Assembly: GCA_037447655.1 (NCBI GenBank)
Contig: JBBHKE010001199.1
Span: 62,201 to 126,200 of the forward strand
Length of the DNA: 64,000 nt
Source: Zygnema cylindricum
Lineage: Eukaryota > Streptophyta > Zygnematophyceae > Zygnematales > Zygnemataceae
Direction: 5' to 3'
Made by a program: the position numbers and the translations under genes. The notes beneath the pieces were generated by a model, which was given only the letters and a program-made list of their open reading frames with translations, was not told where the DNA came from and did not search any database. Positions 56,805-64,000 of the stretch are shown piece after piece (the stretch's first letter is position 1; each line of letters starts with the position of its first letter).

Positions 56805-57475
56805 GGTAAACTATGTTCACGAACTCATCAGGTAACTTCATCAGTAAACAGTTAACCTTTTCTTTTTCACTAAAATCTTTTCCCGCACTCTCTAGCTCCA
56901 TGAAGAGTGTAGCAAGCTCATTGCAAAAATCCAACATATTTCCCCCCTTTGTATACATACTCCTTAACTTTCTGATCAGCCAACTGTTGTTGCTGAATCG
57001 TACCACTTCGGTACATCTCTATGAGAGCCATCCAAAGATCGGATGCCCTTTCTACCTGCAAATGAGGACATGCAAGTCCTTGAGTGAGATGGCGTAGGAT
57101 GAAGTGCTTTGCCGCCATATTGTTGAAGTCCCAGGTTTCAGTATCATTCTCCTCGTTCCTCGGAATAGGTGACATGAATGCTAAACCAGTTGCTATTGGT
57201 GTGGTCGCCTCCTTCTCCTTTCCTTTGTCCACCACCTCTCCTTCCTTTGTTTCCTCCGTTGAAGGTGAATCCTCTTTCCTGGTGAATCTACTTCCTCCAA
57301 ACCCTGGAGGAATTCCAAGACTTGATGGACGCCCCAATCGTCCACTCACTATTCCCCAAAACCTTTTTTCGCATAGAGCTCCTATCATCATACTTTCCCA
57401 GTATATGAAGCCAGTTCCATTAAAGATTGGTACCCTAGAGGGTGGGCCCATAACCTGAAACTCTGAGACCTCCAT
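56725..57475 (-). pseudogene. Element 2 gag N-terminal part
   Basis: The frame opens at ATG 57475 inside the LTR and reads MEVSEFQVMGPPSRVP through the PBS, then the gag core (TGFIYWESMMIGALCEKRFW, MAAKHFILRHLTQGLACPHL, IEMYRSGTIQQQQLADQK). A C7 run at 56942-56948 (C5 in element 1) and CCC at 56778-56780 (CC in element 1) shift the frame. The middle piece continues in 57006-56725 (LDFCNELATLFMELESAGKD, LPDEFVNIVYRVQDL). Confidence 0.9.
57441..57455 (-). other. Primer-binding site of element 2
   Basis: GGTTATGGGCCCACC on the minus strand starts at the base after the LTR. It is a 15-nt perfect complement of the anticodon arm of plant initiator tRNA-Met; the next bases (CTCTAG) no longer match. 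The ATG at 57451-57449 pairs with the CAU anticodon, has G at -3 and +4, and is in frame with gag. Confidence 0.78.
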
Positions 57476-58496
57476 AAGTCCTCAGAGTGGACAGCTTCCA
57501 AGAAGCCTCTAGGATAATCCTGACCCCTTTGTGTTTAAGCAAAAATAACTGCCACCCTGGCAGGCAAAAACTCTGACCAACTTCACCCCTGTGAAGACAA
57601 GACTCCCCTGAGTCGATAGCAAAAAGAATCTCTGAATTTGCTCCCCTGAGCAGTAAGTTATGGAGGGTCAAAGTTGACCTTTTGTACAGAAGCTCTCTGG
57701 GAGAGAGGGTCCTATCTTCTAATTTTTCTAAGTCCTATCTCTCTCACAGACTCTATCTACTGATGTACGGAACCAATCAGAATTGAGTTCCGTACGTAAA
57801 AGTACAGCCGCCGGTGTACTTTCAGTACGGACATTGTACGACATGGCCTAAATGTCGACACATGTCAAATCCGGATTCGGTGCCATAATCTCCGGAGATT
57901 CTACAATCCAACGGAATTTCGCCACGCGTCATCCGATGTGGCGATGGCCACAAACCGCCGAAATCTTCCTCCGCGATCTCGGCGCTAATTCCGGCCGTCC
58001 GATTAAATTAAGATTTAATCGTAGCCGTAATAAATACATGCGCGGTATTTATTTCACTTCCGAAACAAATGCGCGGTATTGATTCGTAATCCGTACCGGC
58101 ATCCGTACCGGATCTATGTATCCCGTAACCCGTAACAGTTAAATGAATTTATCGTACGTATACATCTTTAAATCATTATCAAACTATATAGTACATATCA
58201 CGATAGCTAGACCTAACGGCTAAGGCTACCGGCTAATCCCTATCTGCCGGCCGGTAGGTACAGAGATCAAATCCTGCCGCCGGCGCTTAACTTTTAATTA
58301 AATAAATAAACCCTAGGATTAAATTCCCGTAAACTTCAGGATAGCCAAGGTAGCCATGGCTCTAGCTTCCTCTTCAACTTCTCAGTGACTGCAACAAGTT
58401 TGAGAGTTGGAGAGAGAAGTTAGAGATAGACTGCCTCGGCTTCTTTCTATTTCTATTTAGACCTAGAAAATACTAATAAATCCATTAGTTTCTACA
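57456..58496 (-). repeat. 5' LTR of element 2
   Basis: 1041 bp, TGTAGAAACTAATGG...GAGTTTCA on the minus strand. It contains an in-frame gag ATG 18-20 bases from its end (57475-57473), a T-arm-like segment (GATCAAATCCTG, near 58266) on the plus strand, and the GTAC cluster. Confidence 0.95.
57765..57839 (-). promoter_or_regulatory. GTAC cluster with CCAAT box in the 5' LTR of element 2
   Basis: Six GTAC tetramers in 75 bases with a CCAATC at 57773-57778, about 310-385 bases before the end of the LTR in the transcribed direction. The cluster is conserved in every dominant-family LTR here, although the bases between the tetramers vary. It is a candidate SBP-domain factor binding region. No TATA box is obvious beside it. 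Confidence 0.55.
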
Positions 58497-59399
58497 GAAC
58501 TCGCATCCACCCTAGCAAAAGGCATATGGCCTATACGATGTGTAGACACTTGGTCGTGAGTTCATCGTGGATTTCTTAGCTTATTTCCTTGTGGCAATTG
58601 TTGTACGGTCCAGTATGACAAAATTATCCTCCTTGAAGGCACTTGCCACAAACTAAAGGGTTCGTCCGATGGCTAATCGGATCCAGTAGAGCAAAAAATC
58701 CAACGGTCAACGTATACGCCTATAACTTTGGAGAATCAATTAAGTCTTTTAGTAAAAATGATTTCATAACACTTTTTTTTTTGTACGGCATTGTATTAAA
58801 CAGTACGACGGTTAGTTAACAACCCCATTTTTTTGCTAATGGAACTTCACCCTAAATCACACGTTTGTGGCTGAAGGGAGCTTGCCCTCGTGGACTTGTT
58901 GCTCATTCACTAATGTACTGTACCGTACCTTTCATTCTGTAACGCAATCTGCACTGATGTAAGGTTGTTTGTTCAATTGTTGGTCAATAAAACTTTACTT
59001 TATTTTTTAACCGTTGGAGGGTTCAATTATTAAAAAACAACATAGGAAACGCTCATTTGAGATTGATCAATGATTTTATAACGTTTTTCTGCTAGACGCA
59101 ACTGATATGTCTTTCGAATTGACTCTTACAACTTTGTAAGAGATCATACTGTCAATTTGGAAAAAAAAACAAAAAACAAAAAAATCGTTCCACAGTAAAA
59201 CATGATGTTATGTTCGCACTGGAAACGAACTATTGCACGAACTTTATGTCACACTGCACCTATGGCCATTTTGTGTCCATATCAACATTTTGCAACCCTA
59301 AAAAGTTGCACTTGAAAGCTACAGTACAGTACACCGGGAATCGCTATTAGAGTAAAGGAATAAATAACGTATAAAAAAAGTTAGTGTTATTAACACTAA
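58497..59399. other. Host sequence right of element 2, with one MITE end
   Basis: No coding feature. At 58837-58852 there is a right-hand Tourist-like terminal repeat (TAATGGAACTTCACCC followed by TAA) without a recognisable left partner nearby. At 59330-59350 a TACACCGGGAATCGCTATTAG motif matches the left ends listed at 60575 and 60785. Confidence 0.5.
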
Positions 59400-60127
59400 G
59401 GGTGAAGTTCCATTAGATGAAAAGTGAGGTTGTTTACAAAATTTCGGACCTCTCCGTACTACGCCGTACCTCCTATATTGTTTTTATGCGGAAAACATGA
59501 TTACAGAGAATCTTCCCAATATTCTCCAATAGTATGGGAGTTATCAATGACCGCTGGATATTTTCTCGCGAACCATTCACTTCGAAAGTTTTTGTAATTG
59601 GTGATGTACCTAGCGAGGTACATCACCAATTACACAAAAAATTGAGCCGCAATACGTTGGATAATTAGCATACGTGTCAAGATGGCAACCAACGGAAATC
59701 AAAAAAATTCACACACGATATACGCATTCAAAAATCCAACAGAAAATACAAACGAAATGCCAAACACACTTTCGTCACGCTATTCCTATTAGTGCCTATT
59801 CGTCACACTATTTCAGACAACGCTCATTCGTAACGCGAAAAAAACAAGAACCCTAAAAAAAATGAGTGATTTTTGACAAGGCATTTGAAAAGAGTACAAG
59901 AGTTGTGTTGCTCGGTAATCTGGTACGCACGTACATGGTACGTAAATGGAGATTTTTGATCAGTGTGAAAATCATTGACCATTTTCAATGTCAAATATAT
60001 AGCTACGTGACGCCACTCTTTTGCTAACACGTGGATTACACACTCTGCGCAATGAAACTTCGTTCAAAGTGTAGCATTCTGTAATGTTGGTCGTACGATT
60101 ACAGAATGTCGTAATAGAACTTAACCC
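59400..60127. mobile_element. Tourist-like MITE, copy 4
   Basis: Starts GGGTGAAGTTCCATTA and ends TAATAGAACTTAACCC (two mismatches), flanked by TAA at 59397-59399 and 60128-60130. Length 728 bp. The central hairpin is perfect: TGTAATTGGTGATGTACCT (59593-59611), loop AGCG, and its complement (59616-59634). It shares most of its body with copy 3. No transposase. Confidence 0.87.
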
Positions 60128-60574
60128 TAATTGGGAAAAAAAATAAAAAAAAAACATATATACTAATTAATCACAAACTCTAATTTGGATTTTTTTTTTA
60201 AATAAATGCCCGCCGTATTTATGTCTACACCAATATATGTATCCGTACAATATTTGACCATTCGTACACCAAAATTTGAATATTCGAGTTTGCGTCTCTT
60301 TTTCCTAGTGCATTTTCACATGCGTGCGCAATTTACTTTAAATGACTTTTTGTACATTCGTATTGCAAAAAAGTACATTTTGGCACGAAAACCCATGTCC
60401 ATACACCACACTATAAACATCGCAGTGTATTTTCGTTATTAACGCTAATTAAAAAAATAACCCTAAAAGGCGTTAAGGAAAAAAATGAATTATAGATTGT
60501 ATTTCAAGTTAAAAAAAAATAAAAATGGCATCGAATTAGCATTATTTACTCGAATAGTGATTGGTGGTGTACTG
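60128..60574. other. Unassigned AT-rich stretch
   Basis: A 78-codon open frame (60206-60442, +) has no recognisable motif. Nothing else was identified. Confidence 0.45.
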
Positions 60575-60776
60575 TACACCGTGAATCGTTATTAGCCTTA
60601 TGTACACTATATCGGCACCCCAAATTTTGACATTGATACCTTAAATATAATAAATTACGCTATTTAAGGACGTGGACCATAATCTGCCACGTCTCCTAGC
60701 ACTAAATTAGAATGAATGACGCTATATTTTTCTTTACACTAATAATTTATATACGTTAATAACGATTCAAGGTGTA
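60575..60776. mobile_element. Small TA-flanked MITE
   Basis: A left end TA-CACCGTGAATCGTTATTAGC faces a right end GTTAATAACGATTCAAGGTG-TA, about 200 bp in total. The outer TA on both sides would suit a TA target duplication (Tc1/mariner-type), but the TA could also be part of the repeat. Related single ends occur at 59330, 60785, 62365-62387 and 9118-9167. It encodes nothing. Confidence 0.55.
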
Positions 60777-60784
60777 CTCTGCAC

Positions 60785-62387
60785 TACACCGTGAATTGTT
60801 ATTCGCGTAAAGGTTTTTTTAGCGTGTAGGAACAATTGTCGTTATTTACGCTAATTGAGAATTTGGATTTTTTCAAAAAAAACATACATACTGGATATTT
60901 ACTTATACTAATTTGGATTTGAAAAAAAAATAAACACCCGCCCCAAACTTGTTTACACTAATATAGGTTCTTTTCAAAATTTGACAAATTGTACACAAAT
61001 CGTACACAAATCGTACGTTCACACGGTCGAAACGTTGTTGTCGCACGAATATATGAGAACGTGATTTTTGACAGCCCGATTTCATCCCCTTTTTAGAGCG
61101 CATATTCTCATGTGAAACTGTGAGACCTCCATAAGTCCTTAGAGTGGACAGCTTCCAAGAAGCCTCTAGGATAACCCTGACCCCTTTGTGTTTCAGCAAA
61201 AACAAGTGCCACCTTTGCAGAAAAAAACTCTGACCACCTTCACCCTTGTAAAGGCAAGACTCCCCTGAGTCGATAGCAAAAATAATCTCTGAATTTGCTC
61301 CCCTGAGCAGTAAGTTATGGAGGGTCAAAGTTGACCTTTTGTACAGAAGCTCTCTAGGAGAGAGGGTCCTATCTTCTAATTTTTTCTAAGTCCTATCTCT
61401 CTCACAGACTCTATCTACTGATGTACGGAGCCAATCAGATTATAGTTCGGTACACAAAAGTACAGTTGTCGGTGTACTTTCTGTACGGACACTGTACGAC
61501 ATGGCCTAAATGTCGACACGTGGTATGTCCGGATTCGCTCCCTTAATCCTCGAAGATGCCGCGATCCAATGTCATTCCGCCACGTGTCATCCGATGTGGC
61601 GATGACCAAAAACCGCCGAAATCCTCTTCCGCGATCTCGGCGTTAATTCCGGCCGCCCGATTAAATTCACATTTAATCGTAGCCGTAATAAATACATGCA
61701 CGGTATTCGTTTCACTAAATAAAAAAATTAGCGGTATTGGTTTCTTATCCGTACCGTAATCCGTATTTTTACATTATTGGATCTATTTCTCCCGTAAACA
61801 GTTTCAGTTAAATGAACTATCCTACGTGAAAATATTTAATTATATATCAAACCATATACTACGTATCACTAGTTCAAGACTTAACGGCTAAGGCTATCGG
61901 CTGCCTGCCGTCCGGTAGGTACCAGGATCAAATCCTGTAACCGGCTCATACCTTTTAGTAAATAAACCCCTAACTAATATACATTTCCCGTAAACCTCTG
62001 GATAGCCTAGGTAGCCATGGCTCTAGCTCCCTCTCCAATTTCTCAGTGACTGCGACAAGTTTGAGAGTTGGAGAGAAAAGTTAGAGGTAGACTGCCTCGG
62101 CTTCTTTCTATATTTCTATTTAGACCTAGAAAATACTTTAAATGGAACATTAATTTCTACACGTCCGTGGTTACTAAAACCCATTAATTATAATTTCTCA
62201 CTTAAAAAGGTATAGTTATGTACGGTCTGACATTAACCGTATAACACTCTATTTAGATGATAAAAATTGGAAAAGAACCCTGAATGGTGTAAAAGAAAAA
62301 ATAGAAAAATTTATGCTGTTTAAGAATTTCGGAAAAAAAAAGGTACCTTAAATAGCGTCAATTACGGGAATAACGATTCACGGTGTA
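60785..62387. mobile_element. Second MITE of the same end type, split by a solo LTR
   Basis: Left end TACACCGTGAATTGTTATTCG at 60785-60805 and right end ending GATTCACGGTGTA at 62387 are inverted. Without the LTR 61113-62161 the element would be about 550 bp. Pairing of these two ends is inferred. Confidence 0.4.
61113..62161 (-). mobile_element. Solo copia LTR, type B, minus orientation
   Basis: 1049 bp, TGTAGAAATTAATG...CACAGTTTCA on the minus strand, closest to LTR-B of element 1. It has the GTAC cluster at about 61422-61498, the T-arm-like CCAGGATCAAATCCTG near 61922 and the U5 ATG (ATGGAGGTCTCACAG). No matching 5-bp duplication was found (TCATG left, CGTCC right), so it may result from recombination between different elements. 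Confidence 0.85.
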
Positions 62388-62457
62388 CTATAATGTACTT
62401 TAGAGTACTATACTATACTGTACAAGGGAAAAATTGAAAATTGTTCGTGGTGCAATA

Positions 62458-63696
62458 TGTTGTAATTTAGAAATCTTTATTTCAGTAGGTAGAGTTAAAA
62501 TAACTTAGAAAATATTCTAAGTAGTCTGCTGCAATATTTGCCTTAATTAGTGTTACAGTAGCAAAAGTACAATAGAGTATATCGAGTTTTTATAGGGACA
62601 CGTGTCGGCAAGAGAACGTATGCAGGTTTTACGGAGTGGCGCCGATAGTAAGCCACACGCGTCACGCAATTGACGATTGGATTCACAAGATCGAACGAAC
62701 ATAATCTGAACCAGGTATTCCGTAAATATATGGTACGGTTCGACGCTACCATCGTCGATTGAATTTGTTCCAACGGAAGCGATTCACTTGGGACCACAAG
62801 CGTGATTCACGAGGGACCACAAGCGTGATTCACGTGGGACCTCAAGTGACGAAGCACTCAGGTGCTTCGTACTACACAACCACAGTCGGCTGGACTTTAG
62901 CGACTACCGCTCACTAAGCATCTGGAACGTTTTGTGTACGGTTCGATATCTAAAAAACTCTGAATATACATTGTTTTGTAGTTTAGCGTAATAAAAATAA
63001 GTGTTCTATTAATTAGGTTTTTTGAAAATAGTAATTAGGGTTTTCTCAGAGACTAACAGTACAGTAACGTACATGTATGATACTTTGTCGTTAGTCAGGA
63101 TAATAACCGCAATAACAATTACCCAAATTAGTGTAGACCAGTAGATACACAACGTGAGTATATAACTTAGGACTTATCCAATTTTGTAGCATCCAGTTTT
63201 TGGGATAAAAAATAGTGATCTATTAAGTAGGTTTTTGGAATATATTAATTAGGGTTTTTTGAGGGACTAACCGTATAGTAACGTACAGGTAGGATACATT
63301 GTCGTTAGTTTGGATAATAACCGCAATAACAATTACCCAAATTAGTGTAGACCAGTAGATACACACTGTTAACATATAACTTAGGACTTAGCCAATTTTG
63401 TAGCATCCAGTTTTTGGGATAAAAAATAGTGTTCGATTAAGTAGGTTTTGGAAAATAGTAATTAGGGTTTTTTTAGGACTAACGGTACAGTAACGTACAG
63501 GTAGGATACTTTGTCGTTAGTCATGATAATAACCGCAATAAAAGTTACCCAAATTAGTGAAGACCAGTAGATACACACTGTGAGTAAATAACTTAGGACT
63601 TAGCCAATTTTGTAGCATCCGGTTTTTGGATTATGACATTTTAAGGGCAGTTTTCGAAAAACTTCCAGGAGTCATACCTTGTGGTTTACTAGGTCA
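62458..63696 (+). repeat. 5' LTR of copia element D (continues beyond the window)
   Basis: Starts TGTTGTAATTTAG. The early part resembles the LTR of copia C (AGTGTTACAGTAGCA, GGCGCCGATAG). It contains a triplicated ~213-bp block. The probable end is ACTAGGTCA at 63696, followed by TTTGGGTTATAATATTGGG, whose TGGGTTAT matches part of the initiator tRNA-Met anticodon arm complement. Both boundaries are inferred, because the 3' LTR lies outside. Confidence 0.6.
62996..63636 (+). repeat. Three tandem copies of a ~213-bp unit inside LTR D
   Basis: TAATTAGGG recurs at 63032, 63246 and 63459 (spacing 214 and 213). Each unit has GTACAG/CGTACAGG, ACTTTGTCGTTAG, ACCAGTAGATACACA, ACTTAGGACTTAGCC and TTTGTAGCATCC. 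The related fragment at 17580-17837 has a single unit, so the triplication is specific to this copy or subfamily. Confidence 0.9.
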
Positions 63697-63840
63697 TTTG
63701 GGTTATAATATTGGGAATTGTCAGTTTACTCTGTTGTTTATCAGTGTGGGAAATATTAGGCAAATTAGCTTTTTGAGTCAAATTCTGTATAAGCTGAAAG
63801 TTGGCTATTGTGTAGGGGCTTAACAATTTCTGTTGTTTTC

Positions 63841-63999
63841 ATGTCTACTTCCACTACTACCGTTGGTTCTCCTCCTACAACTCTAGTTCTTGAACAAAAG
63901 GTTATGTGCCTTTCGTCAAGAATTCCTATTTTCCATGGCCAAAAGTATGCGTACTGGCGGCGATGGTTGAATCTTCATTTGAAACTGCTGACTTATTAG
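63841..63999 (+). pseudogene. gag N-terminus of copia element D, early stop
   Basis: ATG at 63841 opens MSTSTTTVGSPPTTLVLEQK and then SSRIPIFHGQKYAYWRRWL, which resembles the start of copia gag proteins (F-x-G-x-x-Y-x-x-W). A TAG at 63997-63999 ends it after 52 codons, where gag proteins normally run some 300. The window ends one base later, so the rest cannot be judged. A corrupted relative starts at 17985. Confidence 0.72.
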
Positions 64000-64000
64000 G

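Larger units (their letters stand above)
52058..58496 (-). mobile_element. Ty1/copia element 2, young, both LTRs apparently identical
   Basis: 6439 bp with two 1041-bp LTRs in which I find no difference by eye, flanked by perfect duplications GAACT (52053-52057 and 58497-58501). The internal region is almost the same as in element 1. Identical LTRs imply a very recent insertion. Yet the coding frame has five run-length indels, so it is either a recent copy mobilised in trans or it carries assembly errors. Confidence 0.96.

Noticed and set aside
52058-58496. Calling element 2 a fully autonomous active copia element
   Set aside because: As given, the polyprotein frame has five frame-breaking run-length changes, so autonomy cannot be claimed.
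61106-62166. A 5-bp target duplication around the solo LTR 61113-62161
   Set aside because: Shifting either boundary by a few bases gave no matching pair.

Overview
The window looks like a repeat-dominated, probably (peri)centromeric piece of a plant nuclear genome. I find no intact host protein-coding gene. The plant assignment rests on three things. There are many Ty1/copia elements whose primer-binding sites match the plant initiator tRNA-Met as I know it. There are Tourist-like MITEs with TAA target duplications. There is a large tandem satellite carrying telobox-like AAACCCTAAA motifs. The decayed non-LTR reverse-transcriptase pieces resemble a family I associate with non-seed plants and streptophyte algae, but I cannot name the species.

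Layout. 1-11.3 kb is AT-rich sequence with two Tourist-like MITE copies, a decayed LINE-type RT (3.9-4.8 kb), a GA tract (7.5-7.8 kb), a GC-rich island (7.8-8.7 kb) and a LINE C-terminal remnant (9.6-10.1 kb, minus). 11.3-15.3 kb is a satellite array of ~100-bp monomers in a ~400-bp four-monomer higher-order repeat. 15.7-20.3 kb is a scrap heap of LTRs, including two in inverted orientation, RNase H/RT/integrase fragments and one clean solo LTR (TSD TATCC). From 20.3 to 39.2 kb the same satellite appears in the opposite orientation. It is split by an old copia element (23,777-30,133, TSD AAATA), a 3'-deleted copia element (30,794-35,312) and a solo LTR (35,820-36,980, TSD TTACC). 39.2-44.2 kb is a 5'-truncated copia element. 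44,696-51,771 is a minus-strand copia element with a mosaic 5' end (LTR-A fragment plus complete LTR-B; TSD AAGGT/AAGGC). 52,058-58,496 is a very young minus-strand copia element (two 1041-bp LTRs that I could not tell apart, TSD GAACT). 58.5-64 kb holds another Tourist-like MITE, TA-flanked MITE ends, a solo LTR, and the 5' LTR and gag start of one more copia element that runs off the edge.

The dominant copia family has three notable features. Its PBS lies directly against the LTR and is complementary to the anticodon arm of plant initiator tRNA-Met, implying half-tRNA priming as in Drosophila copia. The gag reading frame appears to start inside the U5 end of the LTR and to read through the PBS. 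The PBS itself contains an in-frame ATG opposite the CAU anticodon. The two nearly identical copies (45.8-50.1 and 53.1-57.5 kb) carry no in-frame stops that I noticed. They are broken only by length changes in mononucleotide runs, at different places in each copy.

Hairpin conservation recurs. Satellite monomer types keep pairing arms through paired substitutions, and the four Tourist-like MITE copies keep a central hairpin although its stem sequence differs. All comparisons were made by eye; no alignment, folding or database search was run.
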